Source: M0108 sp044228695
GTDB taxonomy: Bacteria > Pseudomonadota > Gammaproteobacteria > Chromatiales > Chromatiaceae
Direction of reading: 5' to 3'
NCBI GenBank assembly: GCA_044228695.1
Contig: JBGAUK010000080.1
Span: 1-16,331 of the forward strand
DNA: 16,331 bases
A program made the position numbers and the translations under genes. The notes beneath the pieces were generated by a model. That model saw nothing but the letters and a program-made list of their open reading frames with translations, had not been told where the DNA came from and ran no database searches. Positions 7,952 to 15,383 of the stretch are shown here, in pieces. The number at the start of each line of letters is the position of its first letter. The first letter of the stretch is position 1.

Positions 7952-10255
7952 GTGGAAGGCGATGATCCGCTGGCCCTGCGAAAAGCGGCCGACTATTACC
8001 GCCAGGAATACGACGCCATTGGGGCGCGCCTGCTAAGGATGCAACGCGAGTTGAGGTTGGCGCACCGCGACGCCCGTCACCAACGCACCCTGGCCCACAT
8101 TGTCCAGCGCCTCTATGCGGCCGCCGATCCGGAGCAACCCAACCCGGCCTACCATGAAGATTTAGGGGACAGCCTGGTAGCCCTCCTGGTTGAATCCCTC
8201 CAGATCGACTGCGCGGCGATCCTGAGTCATACGGCATCCGGGATGCTCGTGGTGGATCACTGCCTGGGTCTCGATGCCAACTTCCAACTTCCCATTGGCC
8301 CGTACCTGCCAAGCCGCGCCCTCAGTCGGGAACCGCCATCGGCTCTGGCGGAACTCGCGGCGGGCCTGCGCGCCGCCGGCCTGGTACAGTGGCTTTGGGT
8401 TGCCTCACCCCAGACCGGCCAGGTGTTGTTGCTCGGCCATCGGAGCACCTACAACCTCGGCACCGAAATAGCCTTCGACCGGGATGATCACATCATTCCC
8501 GAGGCCGTGCTGGAGATCTATCACGGACTCATGGAGCAGCGCCGGGTCAAGCAAGCCCTGCGAACCGCCGAAATCGACTATCGCACCTTGTTCGAGAGTG
8601 CCCAGGACGCCTTTGCCGTCCTCGATGGTCGCCAGGGTCGATTGATCGATGCCAATCCCCATGCCCGAGCCCTGCTCCTTTGCCCCTTAGCCGAACTCCG
8701 GAGCCGCCCCCTTCACGGCTGGCTCGTCGAGCCGGACCTGGCGCACTGGCGCCAGCTCTGGCGACGAGCCCTCGCCGGCCGACCCCAGATCCTCGAATGC
8801 CGCCTGCGCAACGCTCATGGCCGGATCTTCTGGGCCGAGATCCATCTGACTCGGATCGGCACGGAACGACCTGGGCGCCTGCTGCTGGTGGGCCAGGATA
8901 TCTCCGAGCGCAAGCGGAGCGAGGAGCAACTCCGCCACTACGCCTTCCACGACGAGCTGACGCGGTTGCCCAATCGTGCCCTCATGTATCGGTGCCTGGA
9001 GGAGGTGATTCTGCGACGGCGCCAGGAACCCGGTTATCGCTTCGCCCTTCTGTTCCTGGACATGGATCGGTTCAAGATCATCAACGATAGTCTGGGGCAC
9101 AGCTTCGGGGATCGCCTGCTGATCGCCATTGGCCAGCGCTTGAGCGCCTGCCTGGGAGAACAGGACACCATTGCCAGACTGGGAGGTGACGAATTTCTCA
9201 TCCTGCTAGGCGCGATCGCGCACCCCGAGGAGGCCGAGTCGATCGCGCGACGCCTGGGGCAGGCCCTTGCCACACCCTTTTCCATCAAGGGACATGAAAT
9301 CTTTACCAGCGCCAGTATCGGCATCGTGCTAGCCGATGAACGCTACAGCCAGCCAGAGGCCATGCTCCGCGACGCCGATATCGCCATGTACCAGGCCAAG
9401 CGGAGCGAAAGCCGCGAGCAGCGGTATACCCTCTTCGACCCCGCCATGCATGCCCGGGCGCTCGCTGACATGGAGCTGGAGCGGGATCTCCGGTTGGCGC
9501 TGACGCGCCAGGAGCTTTTCGTCCTCTACCAGCCGATCGTTTCCCTGGCAACCGGGCACATCACGGGCTTCGAGGCCCTGGTGCGTTGGCTCCACCCCAA
9601 GCGGGGGCTGGTGATGCCTGCTACCTTCATTCCCCTGGCCGAGGAGACGCTGTTGATCCTCGACATTGGCCGCTTTGTCTTGGCGGAGGCGTTCAAGCAA
9701 GCGAGACAGTGGGCTGAGCGGTTTGCTCCTCCGCCCAAGATCAATGTCAATCTATCCGCCAGACAGTTCATGCGCAGCCAATTGGCGGCGGAAACAGGCC
9801 TTTTGGCAAGTGGACTCTCCTGCCCGACCCACCTGATCAACCTGGAGATCACCGAGAGCGCCATCCTGTTCGATAAGGATCTGGCGATGGCCACCCTTGA
9901 GCAACTCCATGCCCAGGGTTTCGAACTCAGCATGGACGATTTCGGGACCGGCTTTTCCTCTCTGAGCTATTTGTTACGGTTTCCTTTCGACAACATCAAG
10001 ATCGACCGCTCCTTCATCACCCCGCTGGTGATGGAGCCGCGAGCGGCCACCATCGTCGCCGCCATCCTCGGTCTCGCTGGCAACCTCGACAAGCGCATCG
10101 TCGCCGAGGGTATAGAGACCCCCGAACAATTGGCCATCCTGCGGCAACTCGGATGCGCTTACGGACAGGGTTATCTGTTTTCGCCACCGGTTGACGCTGA
10201 GGCTGCCGAGGCTATGCTTACCGATCACCCTTGGGGTAGCTTGAAGCCCGCCTGA
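7952..10255 (+). CDS. GAF-like/PAS/GGDEF/EAL cyclic-di-GMP enzyme
   Basis: A 767-aa cytoplasmic protein with no membrane segments seen. Order: short coiled coil (about 10-50), GAF-like domain (about 68-186), PAS (about 209-325), GGDEF (about 327-490) and EAL (about 506-755). The diguanylate cyclase motif GGDEF is intact at 411-415. The product-inhibition I-site RxxD is not: GEQD sits at the expected place. The EAL phosphodiesterase motifs are intact: EAL at 541-543, NVNLSARQF, EITES, DDFGTG from 662, IKIDRSF, EGIETPEQ and GQGYLFSPP. Both activities are therefore possible; which dominates cannot be read. The GTG start has GGAG (7941-7944) inside the end of the FIST gene, implying translational coupling. 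An upstream frame from 7754 merely overlaps FIST. Confidence 0.95.
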   Translation: MEGDDPLALRKAADYYRQEYDAIGARLLRMQRELRLAHRDARHQRTLAHIVQRLYAAADPEQPNPAYHEDLGDSLVALLVESLQIDCAAILSHTASGMLVVDHCLGLDANFQLPIGPYLPSRALSREPPSALAELAAGLRAAGLVQWLWVASPQTGQVLLLGHRSTYNLGTEIAFDRDDHIIPEAVLEIYHGLMEQRRVKQALRTAEIDYRTLFESAQDAFAVLDGRQGRLIDANPHARALLLCPLAELRSRPLHGWLVEPDLAHWRQLWRRALAGRPQILECRLRNAHGRIFWAEIHLTRIGTERPGRLLLVGQDISERKRSEEQLRHYAFHDELTRLPNRALMYRCLEEVILRRRQEPGYRFALLFLDMDRFKIINDSLGHSFGDRLLIAIGQRLSACLGEQDTIARLGGDEFLILLGAIAHPEEAESIARRLGQALATPFSIKGHEIFTSASIGIVLADERYSQPEAMLRDADIAMYQAKRSESREQRYTLFDPAMHARALADMELERDLRLALTRQELFVLYQPIVSLATGHITGFEALVRWLHPKRGLVMPATFIPLAEETLLILDIGRFVLAEAFKQARQWAERFAPPPKINVNLSARQFMRSQLAAETGLLASGLSCPTHLINLEITESAILFDKDLAMATLEQLHAQGFELSMDDFGTGFSSLSYLLRFPFDNIKIDRSFITPLVMEPRAATIVAAILGLAGNLDKRIVAEGIETPEQLAILRQLGCAYGQGYLFSPPVDAEAAEAMLTDHPWGSLKPA

Positions 10256-10341
10256 CGGACAGAACCCGGGATCCAAGCCAAGGCGGGAAACCAGTGCGTT
10301 CCGCCAAGGAATAGCGACTTCACGGGCTTCATTCCAGGTGC

Positions 10342-10351
10342 GTGACATAAT
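10342..10351 (+). promoter_or_regulatory. Possible extended -10 for the UPF0178 gene
   Basis: The sequence TGACATAAT (10343-10351) fits an extended -10 element (TGn plus CATAAT) 29 bases before the UPF0178 start. No good -35 is seen, which extended -10 promoters can tolerate. It lies in the 125-bp gap after the GGDEF/EAL gene, so the next gene may be transcribed separately. Confidence 0.35.
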
Positions 10352-10380
10352 GCCCGGTGAGCCAAGCCACGGAGTTCGTC

Positions 10381-10830
10381 ATGCACATCTGGGTCGATGC
10401 CGACGCCTGTCCGGGCGTCATCAAGGAAATCCTGTACCGCGCCGCCCTGCGCCTTGGGATTCCCCTCACCCTGGTGGCGAACCAGCCTTTGCAAACGCCA
10501 CCCTCGCCCTTGATTCATCGGGTCCAGGTAGGGCAAGGCTTTGATGTCGCTGACAACCATATCGCCGAGCACCTAAAGCCAGGGGACCTGGTCATTACTG
10601 GCGATATCCCCCTGGCCGCCCAGGTCATAGCGCGGGGCGGGGAGGCCATCAATCCCCGGGGCGAGCGCTACACTCCCGACAATATCCGGGAGCGGCTGGC
10701 GGTGCGTGACTTCCTCGAAGAACTGCGCGGCACTGGGGTGAACACTGGCGGGCCACCACCCCTGGGTTTGACCGAGCGCCAGGCCTTTGCCAACGCCCTC
10801 GACCGGCTGCTGGCCCACAGACAACCCTGA
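10381..10830 (+). CDS. UPF0178 family protein (YaiI/YqxD-like)
   Basis: The 149-aa product matches the UPF0178 (DUF188) family, about 150 aa in E. coli YaiI. Family blocks are IWVDADACPGVIKEI at the N-terminus, DVADNHIAEH, the GDIPLAAQVI motif and NPRGERYTPDNI. The acidic residues near the N-terminus (DADAC) and the later Asp residues recall PIN-like nuclease folds, but no activity has been settled for the family. The ATG at 10381 has GGAG seven bases upstream. A GTG at 10357 in the same frame would add eight residues and has no better site. The gene is a cytoplasmic housekeeping-type protein without an obvious functional link to its neighbours. Confidence 0.92.
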   Translation: MHIWVDADACPGVIKEILYRAALRLGIPLTLVANQPLQTPPSPLIHRVQVGQGFDVADNHIAEHLKPGDLVITGDIPLAAQVIARGGEAINPRGERYTPDNIRERLAVRDFLEELRGTGVNTGGPPPLGLTERQAFANALDRLLAHRQP

Positions 10831-10948
10831 ACCCATCGCGCTATTGAGGGGATGATGCCACCCATGCCAGATCGGGGCGGTCCGGCGCGAGGCCATCCTT
10901 CTCGGTCTCTATGATTGCTGATTTTTTGAGCGGGAGCCGCCAGTCGCC

Positions 10949-11740
10949 ATGTTCGCTAACCTTTTTACCTCCAAGCCGCCGCTGGACGAGCCGTCGATCG
11001 CCTGGATCCTGGCCGTCTTCGGCTGGGCCTTGCGCTGGTTCGACGCCGGATACTTTCGCGACCAGACCCGCCTGATTGCCCCCACCAACGATTTCTTCCC
11101 GGGCCGGGCCGACAGCATCCAGGGCATGGCGGAACTCATCTTTCGCGCCACGGCTGGCTATGCCGGCATGGGACACTGGCCCCTGCGGCTGATGCCGCCC
11201 CAGGCCGGGATGGCCATCGCGCCGCCCCTACAGGCCCTGCCGCAACCGCTGCGCGGGTCGCCCGCCGAGCCAGCCGCTCCCGTGGTTCAGGTCGGGGCCG
11301 CCGCCATCATCCCCATCGCCTATGACCCCGTCTTGGTCAACAACCCGGAGGCCTTGATCGCGGGCCTGGCCCAGAGTCTGGCCCATCATCTGGGGGCCGC
11401 CGCTGGCGAGCCACCCCCCGGGGGGCTGCAAAATTGGCCTCAGGCCACGGAGATCATGGGCGTCTTTCTGGGCTTCGGCGTCCTCTTCGCCAATACGGCC
11501 TTCCAGTTCCAGACCAAAAGCTGCGGGAGTTGCAGTGCCCCCAGCCCCCAGCGCCAGGCCTTTTTATCCCAGTTCGACATCACCTATGCCCTGGCGCTCT
11601 TTTGCGTGCTGAAGGGGATACCCCAAGGCGAGGGTGTGCGTCATCTCAAAAGTGCCCTGCGGTCCCACTTCAAGCGGTGCTTGGCGGACCTCGGCCGGCG
11701 CGAGGCGGCCCTGGCCGAGCTCCAGGCCCTGCTCCCCTAG
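10949..11740 (+). CDS. Conserved hypothetical protein with CGSC motif
   Basis: I do not recognise a named family for this 263-aa protein, though its texture resembles uncharacterised proteobacterial proteins. Visible features are a Trp/Phe-rich N-terminus (WILAVFGWALRWFDAGYF), TRLIAPTNDFFPGR, AELIFRATAGYAGMGHWP, a histidine-containing stretch SLAHHLG (about 142-148), then NWPQATEIMGVFLGFGVLFAN, a CGSC cysteine pair (residues 192 and 195) and FDITYALALFCVLKGIP. No signal peptide is evident; the hydrophobic stretches look like protein core rather than clear membrane spans. The CGSC pair could bind metal or be redox-active. The Shine-Dalgarno GGGAG (10932-10936) is rather far (12 bases). It ends 14 bases before the TSUP gene, suggesting a two-gene unit. 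Confidence 0.8.
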   Translation: MFANLFTSKPPLDEPSIAWILAVFGWALRWFDAGYFRDQTRLIAPTNDFFPGRADSIQGMAELIFRATAGYAGMGHWPLRLMPPQAGMAIAPPLQALPQPLRGSPAEPAAPVVQVGAAAIIPIAYDPVLVNNPEALIAGLAQSLAHHLGAAAGEPPPGGLQNWPQATEIMGVFLGFGVLFANTAFQFQTKSCGSCSAPSPQRQAFLSQFDITYALALFCVLKGIPQGEGVRHLKSALRSHFKRCLADLGRREAALAELQALLP

Positions 11741-11754
11741 GCTCTAGCTTGACC

Positions 11755-12501
11755 ATGCCGCCCCTGGAACTCCTGCTGCCCATTTTGGGCATCGCCTTCC
11801 TGGCGGGCCTGGTCCAGGGGCTGTCGGGGTTCGGATCGGGACTGGTGGCGGCCCCCCTGCTGGCCCTGCTGTTGCCGCTCGAGACGGCGGTGCCCCTGAT
11901 GACCCTCCTCAGCCCGCTGATCTCGCTCCAGAATCTGCTGCATCTGCGCCAGGCCATCCGCTTTGATCGGGTGAGGGTGCTGCTGGTGGGTTATGTCGTG
12001 GGGACCCCCCTGGGTCTCTATCTGCTCACCCGCGCCCCCGCGCCCCTCATGCTGGGCGCCCTGGGAGTCTTTCTAACGGCCTATGCCCTGGTCTCGCTCA
12101 CGGGTCGCCAGCCCCAGGCGCGCTGGCTGCGGGAATGGCGATTTAGCCTGGGGGTGGTTTCCGGAGCCCTGGGCTCGGCCTTCAGCACCAGCGGGCCGCC
12201 CGTCATCCTCCATGTCGCCGCCCACCCGGAGTGGGCACCCGACCAGCAGAAGGCGACCCTGGCCCTCTTTCTGGGCCTCTCCAACCTCATTACCCTGGCC
12301 GCCTTCGGCCTGGGCGGCCACTACACGGGCGAGATATTCGGCTGGTTCCTCTGGGGCTTCCCCCTGCTCGCCGTGGGGACCCAGGCCGGCATCCTGCTCT
12401 ACCGGCGGATGGGCGCCCATGACTATCGCCGCCTGACCTTCGGCCTCATCCTGGCCATGGGGATCATCCTGCTCTGGCGGGCGGTGGCCGTGAATCCTTG
12501 A
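11755..12501 (+). CDS. TSUP (TauE/SafE) family membrane permease
   Basis: A 248-aa inner-membrane protein of the TSUP family, whose characterised members export sulfite, sulfoacetate or other sulfur or organic anions. Length and about eight hydrophobic segments fit the family. Both internal repeat halves are visible by their glycine-rich first helices: LVQGLSGFGSGLVAAPL near the N-terminus and GALGSAFSTSGPPVILH in the middle. Substrate cannot be predicted. I chose the ATG at 11755; a TTG two codons upstream (11749) is also in frame. No clear Shine-Dalgarno is present, and the previous gene stops only 14 bases upstream, so translation may depend on coupling to it. The frame is open far upstream (to 11434) but that part only shadows the preceding gene. 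Confidence 0.9.
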   Translation: MPPLELLLPILGIAFLAGLVQGLSGFGSGLVAAPLLALLLPLETAVPLMTLLSPLISLQNLLHLRQAIRFDRVRVLLVGYVVGTPLGLYLLTRAPAPLMLGALGVFLTAYALVSLTGRQPQARWLREWRFSLGVVSGALGSAFSTSGPPVILHVAAHPEWAPDQQKATLALFLGLSNLITLAAFGLGGHYTGEIFGWFLWGFPLLAVGTQAGILLYRRMGAHDYRRLTFGLILAMGIILLWRAVAVNP

Positions 12502-12692
12502 CAGGCATATCCCGTGAGGACTCCATTTTTATGCGGCGGATCATGGCAAAGCGAGCCCTGACGCCTATCATTCAAAGGAGAGAGAAGCCAAGCCCGGTGT
12601 TTCAAGATGATCCCTTGGCACGAGAACCGATCCGCGGGAGTTAGGAAGGCAAGGTCCCGCCCGAGGAACATCCCCCCAAGAGGAGGCCAACC
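12502..12692. other. Intergenic region before tatT
   Basis: These 191 bases hold no gene that I can support. A TTGGCACG string at 12615-12622 looks like half a sigma-54 promoter but the partner GC element is missing. The strong AGGAGG ribosome binding site at 12681-12686 belongs to the next gene. No terminator with a T-run was found after the TSUP gene. Confidence 0.4.
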
Positions 12693-13535
12693 ATGAGCCT
12701 TTTTCGCGCCCTCGCCCTGCCCTTGTTAGCGCTGCTGCTAGGCGGATGCGCCTCGCTGGCCTCCGACCGCATGGCAGGACAGCTCAAGACGGTCATGTTG
12801 GCTCAGGATGATCCCGAGACGGTACGGGCAGCGGCACCGGCCTTCCTGCTGCTGGTGGAATCCCTGATCGCCGAAAGCCCGGACGACCCGCGCCTGCTGG
12901 CTACCGGAGCTGAATTGGCCGCCTCCTATGGGGCGCTGCTGGAAGACCCCGACCGCCGGGCCCGTCTGGCGGATCGCGCCTATGACTATGCCAGACGCGC
13001 CCTCTGCGCCGAACAGGCCGCCGTCTGCGCCGCCCTGGACGGCCCCTTCGAGAACTTCTCCGCCGCCGTAGCCAAGGTCGGCCCCGCGGGACTCGACAAC
13101 CTCTATGTTTTCGCCACCGCCTGGGCCACCTGGCTGGAGTTTCATGGCGGCGACATGGACGCCCTGGCCAATCTGCCCAAGCTGGAATTGCTCTTCGACC
13201 ACATTCTCAGCCAAGACCCGGGCTTCCGTGGCGGCCGCGCCCACCTCTATGCCGGCGCCCTCGCCATCCTCCGCCCAGCCGCCCTGGGTGGTCAGCCGGA
13301 TAAGGCCCGGGGCCACTTCGAGGAGGCCCTGCGGCTGTCCAATGGCAGGGACCTCATGGTGCAGGTCGAATACGCCCGCCGCTATGCGCGGCAAGCTCAG
13401 GACCAGCCCCTCCACGATCGACTCCTGAACCAGGCGCTGACCACCGACCCCGTCTCCCCGGGCCTGACCCTGACCAATTTGCTGGCCCAGGAGGAGGCCA
13501 AACGCCTGCTGGCGGAGGATTGGTTTGCGCTCTAG
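12693..13535 (+). CDS. TatT-type TRAP-associated lipoprotein
   Basis: The 280-aa product is a TatT (T component) protein of TRAP transporters: a periplasmic, membrane-anchored helical protein with TPR-like repeats that forms complexes with the DctP-type binding protein in the TatT-DctP systems known from Treponema. The signal sequence ends in a lipobox LLLGGC with the lipidated Cys at residue 19. The mature protein is almost entirely helical, Ala/Leu-rich, with motifs such as AAPAFLLLVESLIAESP, YDYARRALC and HFEEALRLSNGRDLM. The ATG has AGGAGG six bases upstream. Its expected partner, a DctP gene, starts at 15384 and is separated from it by an AT-richer gene. Ligand unknown; hydrophobic ligands have been suggested for the family. 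Confidence 0.9.
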   Translation: MSLFRALALPLLALLLGGCASLASDRMAGQLKTVMLAQDDPETVRAAAPAFLLLVESLIAESPDDPRLLATGAELAASYGALLEDPDRRARLADRAYDYARRALCAEQAAVCAALDGPFENFSAAVAKVGPAGLDNLYVFATAWATWLEFHGGDMDALANLPKLELLFDHILSQDPGFRGGRAHLYAGALAILRPAALGGQPDKARGHFEEALRLSNGRDLMVQVEYARRYARQAQDQPLHDRLLNQALTTDPVSPGLTLTNLLAQEEAKRLLAEDWFAL

Positions 13536-13604
13536 GGCAAGGCCTGATGGCTCGCGTTAACTGGCTTGGACTCATTTTCCTAACTCCCTCGCATCTCCAA
13601 GCCC

Positions 13605-13643
13605 ATGCCTTTAGCTCATGCTAGAGGTAGAGGCATTATTTTT
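13605..13643 (+). terminator. Possible terminator after tatT
   Basis: ATGCCT (13605-13610) pairs with AGGCAT (13631-13636), with a second short stem TAGC/GCTA inside and an asymmetric bulge. It is followed by TATTTTT. It lies about 70 bases after the tatT stop, where composition shifts to AT-rich. The broken stem makes this only a candidate. Confidence 0.35.
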
Positions 13644-13661
13644 AATGCGCGAATTTTGAAT

Positions 13662-13690
13662 TTGACAAGTAATTAGCTAGAAAATAACAG
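13662..13690 (+). promoter_or_regulatory. Promoter-like element before the C92-like gene
   Basis: A consensus -35 TTGACA (13662-13667) is followed after 17 bases by TAACAG (13685-13690), a poor -10. It is 25 bases upstream of the start codon, inside an AT-rich stretch. It suggests the gene at 13716 is transcribed on its own rather than from the tatT promoter. Confidence 0.35.
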
Positions 13691-13715
13691 TTCGGGTAAT
13701 TCACGGGATATTTCG

Positions 13716-15239
13716 ATGATTCGCTTGGCCCTATTGATTCTCATCCTGGCGGTAGCCCAAGCGGCACGGTCGGAAGCAGCGATCGCATTGACAAAAATAG
13801 AACAAGATCTAGCAAAGGTACATGTCGAGCTCGGGAATCCAAAAATATTCAATCGAAAAACATGCGCCGCCTATATCGAGAACCATACCCAATCCCTGTT
13901 CGAGGACGGCGTTAATAGATATCTGCCGGATACCGAGGAAGAGCAGGCCAAGCTACTGGACTCCGCGCCACGGATTGCGAGGTCACTGTTCGAATTTCGC
14001 ATCGGTCTGCTGGAGATATTCAGAAAATTCGATAAAACCAGCGACCTGAATCAATCCTGCAGGAACTCGATATTCCGCGCGCTCAGGTATAGCCGATTCA
14101 TTGAAGAAATGCTGATGGAATGGTATTTCAATAAGACGGGCACGGCGGCGGCCACCGAGGTATTGGCGGGGAACGAGCCATCCCTAATTGTCCGTGGAAA
14201 TGAAAATATCTATACCCCATATTCCGGGGACATCCTTGTGGCACGAAGCCGATTCTTCGTCAGCGCCACCATTGCCCGGATCAGCGACGAGGAAGGACAA
14301 TTCAGCCATGCCGCATTAATTCACATCGACGACAGGAATCAGGTCTGGGTATTGGAATCCCTTATCGAAAAAGGCGTCATCGCGGTTCCTTGGAAGGAGT
14401 GGGTAAGGCATGAACCCGTCAGGGTTCTTGTGCTGCGCCATCACGATGGAAACACAGCGAAACAAGTGGCCAGCTGGCTATTCAATTTCGTCGAGCGGCG
14501 CAAGAATAACGGCCTGGGCCCTGTGCCATATGATTTCAATATGGATTTCCAGAATTCCCGGGAAATTTCCTGCTCCGAACTGGTGCGGTTCGCCTATGCG
14601 GAGGCAACGGACGGAAGGATTGGGATTCCGAAATATCCATCCTCCGTCAACAAACTCTCCAATAAAAGGCTTTTCATGGATCTAGGCATTGAAGAGTTAG
14701 AGATTTTTAGCCCCAGCGACTATGAGGTCGACCCATCATTGACAATAATCGCGGAATGGAAAGACTATTCAAGGACGTACGGAACACGAATTCAAGACGC
14801 AATCCTGACGAGCGTATTTTCATGGATGACTCAAATGAATTATGAACTGACCTACAAGGGGTTTACCCAAGGCATGGGGGAATTATATTGGCAGGTTTTA
14901 AGGCCGATGGGCCTTGGCCAGCAAATGGTTCCCACCAACATGACGCGCGGATTCTTTAATACCATCCTGGCATTGAATTCCGTGACAGGCGCGCTTGAAA
15001 CCGCCATGCGGCGGATGGAAAACCAAAACAGATGGAATAAAGAATGGGGCCTGGATTATAAAACCATGCTGGTCAATTTGGAAGAAATAAGAAAAAGCGA
15101 TTGCAAGGAATATCTAGCAAGAAGAAAGAGCATGAGTGAAAATTATTTTCTGGGAGACCCCGACTTGTCAAAACAGGAACTCCTCTTCCATCAATTTCTT
15201 AATATTCCAAGCGAAATAGGCGACTGCCGAGAAAACTAA
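13716..15239 (+). CDS. Secreted permuted papain-fold protein, YiiX/C92-like
   Basis: A 507-aa protein with an N-terminal signal peptide (hydrophobic core about 3-16, likely cleavage near residue 21-22). The central part carries the order seen in permuted NlpC/P60-type (YaeF/YiiX, family C92) domains: a SGDILVARS entry strand, then FSHAALIH with the probable catalytic His198, WVLESL...GVIAVPW, YDFNMDF, and SCSELVRFAYA with the probable nucleophile Cys286. Such enzymes are thought to act on amide or thioester bonds in lipids or peptides; the substrate here is unknown. The flanking N-terminal (about 25-150) and C-terminal (about 340-507) regions are unfamiliar and make it much longer than YiiX (about 200 aa). 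Base composition is clearly more AT-rich than all neighbours, suggesting transfer. The Shine-Dalgarno is weak. Confidence 0.75.
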   Translation: MIRLALLILILAVAQAARSEAAIALTKIEQDLAKVHVELGNPKIFNRKTCAAYIENHTQSLFEDGVNRYLPDTEEEQAKLLDSAPRIARSLFEFRIGLLEIFRKFDKTSDLNQSCRNSIFRALRYSRFIEEMLMEWYFNKTGTAAATEVLAGNEPSLIVRGNENIYTPYSGDILVARSRFFVSATIARISDEEGQFSHAALIHIDDRNQVWVLESLIEKGVIAVPWKEWVRHEPVRVLVLRHHDGNTAKQVASWLFNFVERRKNNGLGPVPYDFNMDFQNSREISCSELVRFAYAEATDGRIGIPKYPSSVNKLSNKRLFMDLGIEELEIFSPSDYEVDPSLTIIAEWKDYSRTYGTRIQDAILTSVFSWMTQMNYELTYKGFTQGMGELYWQVLRPMGLGQQMVPTNMTRGFFNTILALNSVTGALETAMRRMENQNRWNKEWGLDYKTMLVNLEEIRKSDCKEYLARRKSMSENYFLGDPDLSKQELLFHQFLNIPSEIGDCREN

Positions 15240-15383
15240 AAATGGTTAGGAATCGCCCCGAATCCCGCGATCCGGGTACCAAGCTCTCTAAATCAATCAC
15301 CTCCTCGGCTTTATTGCCAATCCCTCCTTCTCAATCAAAATAATGCCTTTTCAACCGAGAGTTCAACGACCCGGAGTCATGAC
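15240..15383. other. Intergenic region before dctP
   Basis: These 144 bases shift from AT-rich to GC-rich composition toward dctP. No gene, clear terminator or promoter was recognised. The dctP ribosome binding site GGAG is at 15373-15376. Confidence 0.4.

Noticed and set aside
12615..12622. Sigma-54-like TTGGCACG before tatT
   Set aside because: The required GC of the -12 element is absent at the correct spacing.
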